Notes: generated from the sequence alone by a model not told the origin. 64,000 bases of DNA from Oscillospiraceae bacterium (GCA_015064955.1 SVRD01000004.1:56705-120704); one strand, 5' to 3'. Numbered from the stretch's first letter, positions 45,517 through 55,625 are shown. A program made the numbers and translations.

Positions 45517-48500
45517 ATGCTCGAATTACGCGGGATATACAAATCATATTTAACCGGCAATACCACCACCGAGGCTTTAAAAGACATTTCGGTTGAGTTT
45601 CGTGAAAGCGAATTTGTTGCCATACTCGGTCCGTCGGGCTGCGGCAAGACGACGTTGCTCAACGTAATAGGTGGTCTCGATCAATACGATTCGGGCGATC
45701 TTATCATAAACGGCCGTTCCACAAAAGAATACAAGGATTCCGATTGGGACAAATACCGCAACTATTCTATCGGTTTTGTTTTTCAGTCGTATAACCTCAT
45801 TCCTCATCAAACAGTGCTTGCAAACGTTGAACTGGCGCTGTCGCTCGGCGGCGTTTCAAAATCCGAGCGCCGCGCACGCGCAAAAAAGGCACTCGAGGAA
45901 GTAGGACTGGGCGACCAGATTAACAAAAAGCCCGCTGAAATGTCGGGCGGTCAGATGCAACGTGTTGCAATCGCACGTGCGCTTGTGAATAACCCCGATA
46001 TCATACTTGCCGACGAGCCTACGGGCGCACTCGATTCCGAAACGAGTGTGCAGGTTATGGAAATACTCAAGGAGGTTTCAAAAGACCGACTTGTTATTAT
46101 GGTCACCCACAACCCAGACCTTGCCGAAACCTATGCGACCCGTACGATAAAAATGCTCGACGGTGTTATTCTTTCCGACAGCGCACCTTTGAGCGATACC
46201 GAAAAGCTGAACGAGAGTGCAAACGATAAAGAAAAGACCGAAAAAGAAAGAAAAGCAAAGAAGCCCTCGATGTCGCTCAAAACCTCTTTCGGCCTTTCGC
46301 TCAGGAACCTTTTTACAAAAAAAGGCAGAACGATGCTCACGAGTTTTGCGGGAAGCATCGGCATTATCGGTATTGCATTGATATTCGCTGTTTCTCAGGG
46401 CATGACCGATTATATAAACAACGTGCAGGAGGATACGCTGTCATCTTATCCTATCACTCTCGAATCGCAGCATATGAACATCGGCTCGCTCTTGAAGGCT
46501 TTTATCGACGAGGCGGAATCCAACGAAAAGCACGAAAACGACGCTATCTACCAGAAAGCGATGTTTTACAACCTCGTAAACTCATTAAATGCGATGGAAA
46601 CCACTGAAAACGACTTGAAGGCGTTCAAAAAATTCCTCGAATCAGAACGTGCAAACGAAAACAGCACGTCAGGTCTGCAAGATGCGGTAAATGGTGTTCA
46701 GTATACCTATGATATCGACCTTTTGGTATATACCGAAAGCATTGACGGCACCATAATCCGTTCGGATTCGCAGGCACTTATGCAGGAGCTTCTGATCGAA
46801 TATTTCGGAATGGATCTCAGCGGATTTATGGATATGAGCGAGACCATGATGGGCGGATCGCAGTCTATGGCGATGTCGGGCAGCCCGAAGCTTTGGCAGG
46901 AAATACTCCCCGGCGACAACGGTGCGATCATAAACCCTCTTCTCGAAAAGCAATACGACGTGATCTACGGCTCGTGGCCGAACTCATACAATGAAATAGT
47001 TCTGGTCGTTGACGAAAACAACGAAATAGATGATATGACGCTCTATGCGCTCGGTCTTAAATCAAAAGAAGATATTGATGCTTTGGCTAAGGCGGCATTT
47101 AATAAGGAGCCGATCGAAACAACAAGCGACCGTTGGACTTATGAGGAAATCTGCAATATGGAATTCAGAACGATTCTCTCTGCAGATTGCTACACCATTG
47201 AGGAAACGACGGGCAAATACACCGACCTGCGCGAAACCCAAGCCGGACTCAAAATGCTTTATGCAAACGGACTTGACCTTAAAGTAACCGGTATTGTTCG
47301 TCCCAATGAGGATTCGGTTTCGGCGATGCTCACCGGCTCGATCGGATACACCTATAAGCTCACCGAATACATTGTCGAAAAATCCAAGGAATCTCCTGCG
47401 ATAAAAGCACAGCTTGCCGACAAATCCACCGACATTTTCACAGGGCTTCCCTTTAAGGAAACCTCGGGAACGCTGACAAATGCACAAAAGGAAATCGAAT
47501 TCAAGAACTATATAAGCCAATTAAGCGACGCAAAAAAGGCGCAGGCATATATCGAGATCAAATCCACGATTCCAAAGGAACAGCTTAACGCGACTGTCGA
47601 GCAAACGCTTTCCAAAATGAGCCGCGCAGAAATGGAAGCTGTTTTGATACAAGCAATGATGGAAATGATGGGGATGTCCGAAAACGACGGCAAAGCTTAT
47701 CTTTCTGCTATGACAGATGAGGATTTGAAGGAAATATTTTCGCAGCTGCTTATCGAGCAAACCAAGAATGCTTATTCGGCAGAAGTCAAAAAACAGCTCG
47801 AATCCATCCCGCAGGAACAGCTTATCGCTATGCTTGACGGTGAAATGAAGAGCTACACAGAGGAGCAGTTTGCGATATATTACGACGAGGTTCTCGAATT
47901 TTCGGAAACGAGCTATGATGCAAATCTCAGAGAACTCGGGTACGTCAATCTCGATGACCCTGCAACGATCAACATTTACGCATCTTCGTTTGAAGAAAAA
48001 GACGTGATCGAAGCGGCTATTTCCGAATACAACAGCAAGGTAAACGAGCTCGAAAAGATAACTTATACCGACTATGTCGGAATAATGATGTCATCCGTAA
48101 CCACGATAATCGACGCAATCACATACGTGCTTATCGCATTTGTTGCTATTTCGCTTGTTGTTTCCTCTATTATGATAGGCGTTATCACACTCATTTCGGT
48201 TCAGGAAAGAACAAAGGAAATCGGCATTTTGAGAGCTATAGGCGCATCGAAGAAAAATGTTTCCAGAATGTTCAATGCCGAAACGGTTATTATAGGATTT
48301 GCAGCAGGCACATTCGGTGTGTTGTTCACCTACCTACTCTGCATTCCGATAAATCTCATTCTTTTCCATTTGACCGAATTGACCAGTCTGAAGGCACAGC
48401 TTCCAATCGGTGTTGCCCTTGTTCTGATTTTAATAAGCGTGTTACTCACTCTCATTTCAGGCATTATCCCGTCGAGAAGCGCAGCCAAAAAGGACCCCGT

Positions 48501-48522
48501 AGTCGCATTGAGAACAGAATAA
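45517..48522 (+). CDS. ABC transporter, MacB-like ATPase-permease fusion
   Basis: 1001 aa. Residues 1 to about 225 are the ATPase: Walker A GPSGCGKTT, signature MSGGQMQRVAIARAL, Walker B IILADEPTGALD. After a charged linker (about 230-265) comes a first membrane helix (about 275-300), a large extracytoplasmic domain (about 305-850) with Met- and Gln-rich helical parts, and three helices of the FtsX fold (about 865-990). MacB-like proteins are mechanotransmission exporters for peptides, lipids or antibiotics. In Firmicutes the single-chain fusion is common. No partner membrane-fusion protein or two-component system is adjacent. Confidence 0.92.
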   Translation: MLELRGIYKSYLTGNTTTEALKDISVEFRESEFVAILGPSGCGKTTLLNVIGGLDQYDSGDLIINGRSTKEYKDSDWDKYRNYSIGFVFQSYNLIPHQTVLANVELALSLGGVSKSERRARAKKALEEVGLGDQINKKPAEMSGGQMQRVAIARALVNNPDIILADEPTGALDSETSVQVMEILKEVSKDRLVIMVTHNPDLAETYATRTIKMLDGVILSDSAPLSDTEKLNESANDKEKTEKERKAKKPSMSLKTSFGLSLRNLFTKKGRTMLTSFAGSIGIIGIALIFAVSQGMTDYINNVQEDTLSSYPITLESQHMNIGSLLKAFIDEAESNEKHENDAIYQKAMFYNLVNSLNAMETTENDLKAFKKFLESERANENSTSGLQDAVNGVQYTYDIDLLVYTESIDGTIIRSDSQALMQELLIEYFGMDLSGFMDMSETMMGGSQSMAMSGSPKLWQEILPGDNGAIINPLLEKQYDVIYGSWPNSYNEIVLVVDENNEIDDMTLYALGLKSKEDIDALAKAAFNKEPIETTSDRWTYEEICNMEFRTILSADCYTIEETTGKYTDLRETQAGLKMLYANGLDLKVTGIVRPNEDSVSAMLTGSIGYTYKLTEYIVEKSKESPAIKAQLADKSTDIFTGLPFKETSGTLTNAQKEIEFKNYISQLSDAKKAQAYIEIKSTIPKEQLNATVEQTLSKMSRAEMEAVLIQAMMEMMGMSENDGKAYLSAMTDEDLKEIFSQLLIEQTKNAYSAEVKKQLESIPQEQLIAMLDGEMKSYTEEQFAIYYDEVLEFSETSYDANLRELGYVNLDDPATINIYASSFEEKDVIEAAISEYNSKVNELEKITYTDYVGIMMSSVTTIIDAITYVLIAFVAISLVVSSIMIGVITLISVQERTKEIGILRAIGASKKNVSRMFNAETVIIGFAAGTFGVLFTYLLCIPINLILFHLTELTSLKAQLPIGVALVLILISVLLTLISGIIPSRSAAKKDPVVALRTE

Positions 48523-48536
48523 TGCACAAAACAATT

Positions 48537-48569
48537 CAACGCTTCGTCAAACGCGAAGCGTTGTTTTTT
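48537..48569 (+). terminator. Terminator of the ABC exporter
   Basis: 10-bp perfect stem CAACGCTTCG / CGAAGCGTTG, 7-base loop, then TTTTTT. Confidence 0.9.
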
Positions 48570-48612
48570 CTCGGCGTTGGTTTCGGCGATAAAGTTTTGG
48601 TAAAAATAACGA

Positions 48613-48641
48613 TTGACATAGTTGCGAGGTTTTGATATATT
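48613..48641 (+). promoter_or_regulatory. Predicted promoter of the Na/Pi cotransporter gene
   Basis: Perfect TTGACA (48613-48618), 17-base spacer, TATATT (48636-48641). Confidence 0.8.
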
Positions 48642-48649
48642 GTATTTGA

Positions 48650-48779
48650 GGGAAGTTGTGAATTCCACGCAGATATATGCGGTTTTTGACGAAAAAGTAT
48701 CCCACAGCTGCGACAGTTTTACGGCAGCCGCAACACGCGCCCCGAAGAAATCAAAGGGCGAGCGAAATCAGGAGAAAAA
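48650..48779 (+). other. Leader of the Na/Pi cotransporter mRNA with three possible hairpins
   Basis: About 130 untranslated bases. CGCA-TGCG (48668-48681), GCTGC-GCAGC (48707-48728) and CGCCC-GGGCG (48738-48760) can pair. No known riboswitch class was recognised. The last helix ends 9 bases before the AGGAG site, so it could influence initiation. Confidence 0.35.
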
Positions 48780-50552
48780 ATGGGAATTATTGAATTTATC
48801 ACTCTCATTGGCGGTGTAGCGTTCTTTCTTTACGGTATGACCGTTATGTCAAACGGGTTGGAAAAGATGTCCGGTGGTAAGCTCGAAGCCACGCTGAAGA
48901 AAATGACCTCGAACGTCTTTAAAAGCCTTGCGCTCGGTGCGGGTATCACTATCGCGATGCAGTCTTCGTCTGCGATGACAGTCATGCTTGTCGGTCTTGT
49001 AAACTCCGGCATTATGAATCTGAAGCAAACCGTCGGACTCATTATGGGCTCGAACATCGGTACTACGCTCACTGCGTTCCTTACCTCGCTTATAGGTGTC
49101 GAAAGCGAAGGCGGCGGATTTAACTTTATGGATCTGTTGAAGCCCGCAAACTTCTCGCTTGTTTTTGCGCTGGTCGGTGTGCTTTTCGTTATGGGCAAGG
49201 ACAAGAAGCGCAGAGATATCGGCAACATCATCGTCGGCTTTGCTGTTTTGATGTGCGGTATGGGTCTTATGGGAGATTCTGTTTCGGCACTTAAGGACGA
49301 TCCCGAATTCGCAAAGTTGCTTACGGTATTCAACAATCCCATTTTCGGCGTGCTTATCGGTGCCGTCATTACCGGCATTATTCAAAGCTCTGCCGCTTCG
49401 GTTGCTATTCTTCAGACCCTCGTCGGTCCCGGCTCGGGGTTCACCTTCGGTATGGCAATACCGATAATCATGGGTCAGAACATCGGTACCTGCGTAACCG
49501 CGCTTATTTCGAGCTTCGGCGTTACAAGAAACGCAAAGCGAGTTGCGGTCGTGCATATCGCGTTTAATATCATCGGTACGGCAATCGGACTTATTGTTTT
49601 ATATACACTTAATTGGATTTTCACCTTATCGTTTATGGCGTGGGAAATCGATGCATTGGGTATCGCGATATGCCATTTAATATTCAATCTCTTCACAACC
49701 GCGTTGCTTATTCCCTTCCAGAACATGCTTGTTTCGCTCGCAAACAAGGTTATTCGCGACAAAGAGGGCGAAAAAGAGAAGGTCAAGCTTCTCGACGAAA
49801 GATTGCTTGCTACCCCCGCAGTTGCTATTTCGGAATGCCGCAACATCACCGTAAGAATGAGCGGTATCGTAAAGAATGCGCTTTTGGATTCGCTTAATGC
49901 GCTGAATAAGTATGACGCCAGACTCACCGAAAAGGTTGTCGAGGACGAAGGCGTTGTCGACAAGTACGAGGACAAGCTCGGCACATACCTTGTCAAGCTT
50001 TCAAGTGACGATATTACCGAGCGTGACTCAAAAAACGTTTCAACGATGCTCCATTCGATCGGCAATTTCGAGCGTATTTCCGACCACGCTGTCGAAATAG
50101 TGAAGACCGCCGAGGAACTCAACGACAAGAAATTGAATTTCTCCGAAGATGCACGCAAAGAGGTTGCTGTTGCCGAAAGTGCTCTCCGCGAGATTATAGA
50201 TATCACCTTTGAAGCATTTGAAAACGGCAACACCGAGCTTGCGCGCAAGGTTGAGCCGCTCGAGCAGGTAATCGACAGCATCACCTCCGCTATGAGAAGC
50301 AACCATATCGCAAGACTCAAGGCGGGCGCTTGTACGATAGAGCTCGGATTTATATTGAACGACCTTATCACCTGTTTTGAGCGCGTTTCCGACCACTGCT
50401 CGAATATCGCAGTTGCTTTGATCGAGGTTGCAGAGGGCGAATTTGCAACTCATAAGTATCTAAACAATGTCAAGAGCGGCAACGATGAACAATTCCGCAG
50501 TGATTATGAGGTTTATGCGAACAAATACAGCATTGATTCCGTTAAGTATTGA
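48780..50552 (+). CDS. Na/Pi cotransporter family protein with PhoU-like C-terminal domain
   Basis: 590 aa. Residues 1-320 hold eight or more membrane helices with the duplicated Na/Pi-cotransporter motifs, QSSSAMTVMLVGLVNSGIM and IIQSSAASVAILQTLVGPG. Residues about 340-560 are a helical PhoU-like domain with typical acidic repeats (IGNFERISDHAVEI, CFERVSDHCSNI). It imports phosphate with sodium; the PhoU domain may regulate flux. No Pho box was recognised. Confidence 0.95.
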   Translation: MGIIEFITLIGGVAFFLYGMTVMSNGLEKMSGGKLEATLKKMTSNVFKSLALGAGITIAMQSSSAMTVMLVGLVNSGIMNLKQTVGLIMGSNIGTTLTAFLTSLIGVESEGGGFNFMDLLKPANFSLVFALVGVLFVMGKDKKRRDIGNIIVGFAVLMCGMGLMGDSVSALKDDPEFAKLLTVFNNPIFGVLIGAVITGIIQSSAASVAILQTLVGPGSGFTFGMAIPIIMGQNIGTCVTALISSFGVTRNAKRVAVVHIAFNIIGTAIGLIVLYTLNWIFTLSFMAWEIDALGIAICHLIFNLFTTALLIPFQNMLVSLANKVIRDKEGEKEKVKLLDERLLATPAVAISECRNITVRMSGIVKNALLDSLNALNKYDARLTEKVVEDEGVVDKYEDKLGTYLVKLSSDDITERDSKNVSTMLHSIGNFERISDHAVEIVKTAEELNDKKLNFSEDARKEVAVAESALREIIDITFEAFENGNTELARKVEPLEQVIDSITSAMRSNHIARLKAGACTIELGFILNDLITCFERVSDHCSNIAVALIEVAEGEFATHKYLNNVKSGNDEQFRSDYEVYANKYSIDSVKY

Positions 50553-50562
50553 TTTCACCAAG

Positions 50563-50594
50563 AAAAAGGCTTTCCGCTACGGAAAGCCTTTTTT
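50563..50594. terminator. Bidirectional terminator between the Na/Pi gene and the DUF4127 gene
   Basis: 14-bp perfect stem AAAAAGGCTTTCCG / CGGAAAGCCTTTTT with a 3-base loop; A and T runs flank both sides. Confidence 0.92.
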
Positions 50595-50599
50595 GCTGT

Positions 50600-52561
50600 T
50601 TAATTAACAGTGATATCGAAAGTCGCTTCGAAGCTTCTGTTCCAAGGATATCTGAAATTCGAAGCCGATACCTTGCCGTGATTTGCAAACTCGCCGTCGG
50701 CGATCATCATTTCCGAGGAATTGATGCGCGACAAAATTGTTGCGGGACCGTATGCCGAGCGGTCATTGAGATTAGTAATTCCCTTGCGCTTATACGAAAT
50801 ATCCTTGATAAGCGAGAAGGTGAGCCCTTGCAAAAACGCCTTGTTGGATTCTGCGGTAACATCTGTGCTGTTGTAAAGATACACGTAGCGCGAAACCGCA
50901 TTTGACAGCGCGATTCCTGTCGCATTCGCAACAGTATTCCAGTTGCTGTATCCCAAAAGCTTTGCAATATCGTAATCGTAATCAAGCATTTTCTGAGGAA
51001 GTGTTTGGTTATTGTCCGACGCATCTATGATACAGGTCGGGATTCCCGAATTGATATTTTCGACCGCCTGCGCCATTAGCTTATCGGCATTACGGGAAAC
51101 GTTACTCGAGCGCGTGAGAACGAGCACCTGCAGTGCATTTTCCTTTTCGCTGTTCATATCGGCACCGATCGAATCGAAATGCTTTTCGATACATTTTTCA
51201 AGCGTATCGGTATCAAACCCGTCTGCCGCCATATCCTTGCCCTCTCCGAAATAGGTCACCTTACATTCGGCAACACCGTAAACTTCGGTTGCAATAGCGG
51301 CAATACCCATAACACCGAGCTCGTCCGCACCTGCGAACAAAGTCATATTATCGCCCGCAAGAGAGGTGATATAATTTATCTCGTTGGTTTGAATGGTTAT
51401 CTGCGGAGAAGAATCGTCAACGCCGATATACAGTCTTTCGATATCCGAAGCGGCATTTGAGAGCAGGTAGTCGATAACTCTCAGTTTACGCTCACGCGAG
51501 GCGAGATATCTGTCGAGAACGCTGTTGCTGACGCTTACACTGATCTTGTTGCCGTATGCATCGTAGCGGTATCCGTCTATGATGTTTTCCACGGTAAGCT
51601 GACTGCCCGAAAGCTGTTTTCTTGCCTTTTGACCGTAGCCGCGGAGAGCATTATAAGTATCAATATCATAGCCCTGATATCCAACAGTCGAAGCGAGACG
51701 CATTACAGTATCAAAAAGAATAATATGCTTTTTCTTCGCGAGCGAAGCAAGGTAATCGCAAACCTCTTTTTCAAAGCTCAGATCGGTATTTGAGAGATAA
51801 CGCGATCCGACGAGTCCGCCGGAAATAAGCTGGTCGAGCGAGATCACGAAATAATCACATTCGTTTTCGACCGATTTGAGCCATTGGAGCAGCTGAACGC
51901 GGTTTCCGATAGTCGAACCGTCGGAGTTTGGCGGCATATTGTCGAGTGCAGTGCGGTAAAGCTCTTCCTCGGGAATCAGCAGCTCAAACCCTGCCGAAGC
52001 GGCAAGAAATACCACTCTTTCCTTGTTTACGGGTCTGTTGTCAAGCGGAATATAGGCAATCTTTATACCGTTGCCGTTTACCTTGCCGGAGGGATCAATG
52101 CTCGGCGCTTTGTGTGGCACGGTGCCGATAACATAGGTACCCATAACGTGACGCTTTACAAGAATATAATCATAAACGCTGACCTCGGGCTCGCATTTGC
52201 AGGCTTCCTCGAAAGCTTTGTCGAGCTTTATTGTCCCCATATACAGCCGTTTCACCAAAATATAGTCGTATACTGTGATAACACCATCGCCGTCACCGTC
52301 GCCGTAAATGACAACGACATATTCCTTTCCGTCTTTTCCTACGGCAATATCACCCGTGGCAACGTATTCCCCGGTGGAAGAAATATCCTCGACCGAGGGC
52401 ATACGTTTTAAAAAATCCTCGGGTGTTGTCTTTTCGGTTACATTATAGATATAACCGTTTTCGATAACGTAAGGCGTTGTTTCGGATTCCGCACCCGAAC
52501 AGGAAGGGAGCGTTACCACAAGCATCGCAAAGCAAATTATAATTGACAGTATTCGTTTCAA
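50600..52561 (-). CDS. DUF4127 lipoprotein with dockerin-like repeats
   Basis: 653 aa with a TTG start 7 bases after GGAGG. The signal sequence ends with a lipobox (LPSC). Residues about 70-150 are two dockerin-like segments. The first has a calcium-loop pattern (YGDGDGDGVITVYDYILVKR); the second keeps SVYDYILVKRHVMG but has lost the Asp-rich loop. From about residue 165 the DUF4127 domain begins with IAYIPLDNRPVN and includes DQLISGGLVGSR and FDTVMRLAST. The enzymatic role of DUF4127 is not known; its fold may be hydrolase-like. The lipid anchor plus dockerin suggests a cell-surface protein. Confidence 0.85.
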   Translation of the reverse strand: MKRILSIIICFAMLVVTLPSCSGAESETTPYVIENGYIYNVTEKTTPEDFLKRMPSVEDISSTGEYVATGDIAVGKDGKEYVVVIYGDGDGDGVITVYDYILVKRLYMGTIKLDKAFEEACKCEPEVSVYDYILVKRHVMGTYVIGTVPHKAPSIDPSGKVNGNGIKIAYIPLDNRPVNKERVVFLAASAGFELLIPEEELYRTALDNMPPNSDGSTIGNRVQLLQWLKSVENECDYFVISLDQLISGGLVGSRYLSNTDLSFEKEVCDYLASLAKKKHIILFDTVMRLASTVGYQGYDIDTYNALRGYGQKARKQLSGSQLTVENIIDGYRYDAYGNKISVSVSNSVLDRYLASRERKLRVIDYLLSNAASDIERLYIGVDDSSPQITIQTNEINYITSLAGDNMTLFAGADELGVMGIAAIATEVYGVAECKVTYFGEGKDMAADGFDTDTLEKCIEKHFDSIGADMNSEKENALQVLVLTRSSNVSRNADKLMAQAVENINSGIPTCIIDASDNNQTLPQKMLDYDYDIAKLLGYSNWNTVANATGIALSNAVSRYVYLYNSTDVTAESNKAFLQGLTFSLIKDISYKRKGITNLNDRSAYGPATILSRINSSEMMIADGEFANHGKVSASNFRYPWNRSFEATFDITVN

Positions 52562-52590
52562 GTCCGTACCTCCGCGAGTATTTTTTATTA

Positions 52591-52619
52591 TTGTATCATT
52601 TTTTGATTAACGAGTCAAT
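52591..52619 (-). promoter_or_regulatory. Predicted promoter of the DUF4127 gene
   Basis: Minus-strand TTGACT (52614-52619), 17-base spacer, TACAAT (52591-52596), 30 bases before the start. Confidence 0.65.
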
Positions 52620-52657
52620 AAATACCCGACAAATGCTTTTCGGGAAAGTGCTTTGTA

Positions 52658-52686
52658 TTGACTTTTTGAAGTAAAGGTTGTAAAAT
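52658..52686 (+). promoter_or_regulatory. Predicted promoter of yfhO
   Basis: TTGACT (52658-52663), 17-base spacer, TAAAAT (52681-52686), 32 bases before the start. Divergent from the DUF4127 promoter. Confidence 0.6.
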
Positions 52687-52718
52687 AAAATATCAAGCAA
52701 TTTGATTGGAGAATTTCA

Positions 52719-55586
52719 ATGAGCTTTCTTGGCGCGTTACGAAATACATTTAAATTCGACCGCGAAAGTCCGTGGTACTTTTACCGCAAGGTTATTTTGT
52801 GGTCTTTTGTCGTTTCGGCATGCATAACGGTTCCGTTTGTGATTGTCGAATGGATAAAAACCGGCTCGCCCGTATTTCTTTATTACGGCGACTACAACGC
52901 ACAGCAAATATGCTTTTACGAGAACTGCGTAAGAATGGTCAGAAACGGTGATTTCGGTTGGGACTGGGTTACCGATATGGGCTCGAACTTTATCGGAAGC
53001 TATTCTTACTATATGCTCGGCAGCCCGTTTTTCTGGGTGATGTGCATATTCCCTGCTCACTGGGCTCCCTACCTTATGGCGCCGATGTATATCGTAAAAT
53101 ACATTGTTGCGGCGATCACCGCTTATGCATATCTTCAACGCTTTGTCAAAAACAAGGATTATGCGGTTATCGGCGCGATGCTTTATTCCTTCTCGGGATT
53201 CCAGATCTACAACACGTTTTTCAACCAATTCCACGACGTTGTTGCCTTCTTCCCGTTGCTGTTAATCGGCATGGAGGAATTCGTTCAGAACGACCGCAAG
53301 GGACTTTTTGCAATCGCGGTTACCATAAACGCGATGATAAACTATTTTATGTTCGCGGGGCAGGTCGTTTTCTGCGTGATCTATTTCTTCTGCAGAATAA
53401 ACACGAAATCGTTCAAGATAACGCTCGGCAAATTCGCAGGTCTCGTTTTCGAGGCGGCGATCGGATTTGTGATGTCAATGTTCATATTCCTTCCCGCCGC
53501 GGCGGCGTTGATGGGCAACGGCAGAATAGAATCATCGTTCCTCGACACTATCTCAAATATCTTCAAATACCGTGCCGAAGGCAAAGAAGAATCGGCAATA
53601 AACAGCTTCAAATCGCTTTTCATGTGGCGAAAGAGCGGTGAATTTTACTGGCAGAGATACGGTCAGATATTCGAATCCTACTTCTTCCCGCCCGATATCC
53701 CGTCACGCGTTAACTTCTTCAGCGGACACGAAACGAGATGGGCTTCCATTTCGATGTATCTCCCGATGTTCGCGCTTTCGGGTGTGTTCGCTCTGTTCAC
53801 CGTTAAAAAGCGCACTTGGCTCAAAGGACTTATAATCTTCCTTGTTATATGCTCATTTGTTCCGTTCCTAAACAGTATTTTCTTCCTTTTCAACACCTCT
53901 TACTATGCAAGATGGCTTTATATGATGATCATGATGCTCGTTCTTGCAACAGTAGTTGCACTGGAGGACAGAAAAACGAAATGGAGAGCACCGACGGCGA
54001 TAATGACGTTCTTCTGTACGGTAACCGCATTACCGCTCGGTCTTATCTGGCATGAAAACGAGGACGAGGTTCTCGAATTGGGATATCCTCCCTTCCGATT
54101 CCGTTTCTGGCTTTACGTCGCAATCGCCTTCCTCGGAATCGCGCTTACGGCATATATTATCCGCAAATACCGCGGAACGAAATCGTTTGAGCGCGCCGTT
54201 CTGTTCGGCGTCTGCTTTATGACTGTCATCTACGGCTGCGTTCATATAACAAACGGCAAGCAGCATTCGCATAAAAGCGAATTTATGGTAGATCAATGTA
54301 TCGAGGGCGAGGTCAATCTCCCCGACCCGCACGAAGAATTCTATCGAATCGACTTTTACCGCACCTCAAGCATTTCCACTATCGATAACTTGGGTATTTA
54401 TTGGAATTATCCGACTATCGAATGCTTCCACACAGTCGTTCCGCCCTCGATAATGGAATTTTATCCGATAATCGGTGTTACGAGAAACGTTGGGTCGCGT
54501 GCAGAAAGCTCGCTTTACGGTCTGCGTGCATTCACCTCGACAAAGTATTCGTTTATCGAAACGGCAAAAAACAAGAAGAAATACACCCAAAGCACCACCG
54601 ACCCCGAAACAGGTGAGGTTATAAAGACCGAAGCCTACAAGAAAGCGCACGACGCACACGGATTCACCTATCTCGAATCGCAAAACGGATTTGACATCTA
54701 TATAAACGAAAACTACATTCCTATGGGCTTTGCTTATACCGAGTTTATGACCGAAAGCGATTTTGAATCGGCATACACAAAGAGCGATCGCGACAAAATG
54801 CTTTGTCAATACCTTGTAGTTCCCGATAATATGGACGGATATTATTCGCAGTTTATGACTCAGGTCAAGCCGGATGATAAGATAAAAGCCGGCAGCAAGG
54901 CTTTTGAGCAATCGGTGCAGGACAGAAGAACTATGTGCTGCGACGAATTTGAATATTCGAGCTACGGATTCCGTGCAAGCATCAATATGGACAAGGCCGG
55001 CATTGTATACTTCAGCGTTCCTTATGAGGAAAACGGCTGGAGCGCAAAAGTAAACGGCAAGGAAACCGACGTTTTGCGTGTTACCTACGGTTTTGTAGCT
55101 GTTGAATGTGCGGCAGGCGAAAACGAAATAGTATTTGATTACAGCACCCCCGGCTTTATCGTTTCCGCACCTATCTCGCTTTTTGATTCGACCTTCAGTA
55201 TTCCCGGAGGTGTATGGCTGTCGCTCGGCGCTGCGTTTGTATTCGTGCTCTATATGCTTTATTTCAAGGTCTTGAAGAAGCAAAAGGCGGCTTGCCGATT
55301 CTTCAGCTTTGATTATTACGACGATTGCGGCGGAGAATCCGAACAGGACAGCGCAGAATCGGATAATCAATCCGATTTATCGGCAGACGAGGATCAGAAA
55401 TCCGAAGATAAGCCGACTGAGCCCGATGACGAATGTATCGAAACCGAGGTTGTTGAAGATATCCCCACCGATCAAACAGCCAATATACCCGAATTCGTGG
55501 CTCACGAGGAAACAGAGCCCGGCGAAGCAACCCAAGCGGTCGACGAATCCGAAGCGGTTACCGATGACATTAGCGAAAACGAATAA
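52719..55586 (+). CDS. YfhO family membrane protein (GT-C-like)
   Basis: 955 aa. About a dozen membrane helices in residues 25-500, with the YfhO segments YYGDYNAQQICFYENCVRM and LGSPFFWVMCIFPAHWAP; the acidic D in the first loop (YGDYN) is a likely catalytic residue of this GT-C-like fold. A large extracytoplasmic domain occupies about 510-820, followed by a final helix (about 825-850). The last about 100 residues are a highly acidic Glu/Asp/Ser/Thr-rich tail, which would lie in the cytoplasm. YfhO proteins add sugars to lipoteichoic acid or other wall polymers in Bacillus relatives. The acidic tail is not part of the core family. Confidence 0.85.
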   Translation: MSFLGALRNTFKFDRESPWYFYRKVILWSFVVSACITVPFVIVEWIKTGSPVFLYYGDYNAQQICFYENCVRMVRNGDFGWDWVTDMGSNFIGSYSYYMLGSPFFWVMCIFPAHWAPYLMAPMYIVKYIVAAITAYAYLQRFVKNKDYAVIGAMLYSFSGFQIYNTFFNQFHDVVAFFPLLLIGMEEFVQNDRKGLFAIAVTINAMINYFMFAGQVVFCVIYFFCRINTKSFKITLGKFAGLVFEAAIGFVMSMFIFLPAAAALMGNGRIESSFLDTISNIFKYRAEGKEESAINSFKSLFMWRKSGEFYWQRYGQIFESYFFPPDIPSRVNFFSGHETRWASISMYLPMFALSGVFALFTVKKRTWLKGLIIFLVICSFVPFLNSIFFLFNTSYYARWLYMMIMMLVLATVVALEDRKTKWRAPTAIMTFFCTVTALPLGLIWHENEDEVLELGYPPFRFRFWLYVAIAFLGIALTAYIIRKYRGTKSFERAVLFGVCFMTVIYGCVHITNGKQHSHKSEFMVDQCIEGEVNLPDPHEEFYRIDFYRTSSISTIDNLGIYWNYPTIECFHTVVPPSIMEFYPIIGVTRNVGSRAESSLYGLRAFTSTKYSFIETAKNKKKYTQSTTDPETGEVIKTEAYKKAHDAHGFTYLESQNGFDIYINENYIPMGFAYTEFMTESDFESAYTKSDRDKMLCQYLVVPDNMDGYYSQFMTQVKPDDKIKAGSKAFEQSVQDRRTMCCDEFEYSSYGFRASINMDKAGIVYFSVPYEENGWSAKVNGKETDVLRVTYGFVAVECAAGENEIVFDYSTPGFIVSAPISLFDSTFSIPGGVWLSLGAAFVFVLYMLYFKVLKKQKAACRFFSFDYYDDCGGESEQDSAESDNQSDLSADEDQKSEDKPTEPDDECIETEVVEDIPTDQTANIPEFVAHEETEPGEATQAVDESEAVTDDISENE

Positions 55587-55589
55587 TAA

Positions 55590-55625
55590 AAAAGATATGC
55601 CTTCATTTGAGGGCATATCTTTTTG
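55590..55625. terminator. Bidirectional terminator after yfhO
   Basis: Stem AGATATGCC / GGCATATCT with a 10-base loop, TTTTT on the plus side and A-rich on the other, between converging genes. Confidence 0.85.

Noticed and set aside
48650..48779. Cobalamin-type riboswitch before the Na/Pi gene
   Set aside because: GGGAA and CCAC-like words occur, but the conserved core and B12 box are missing.
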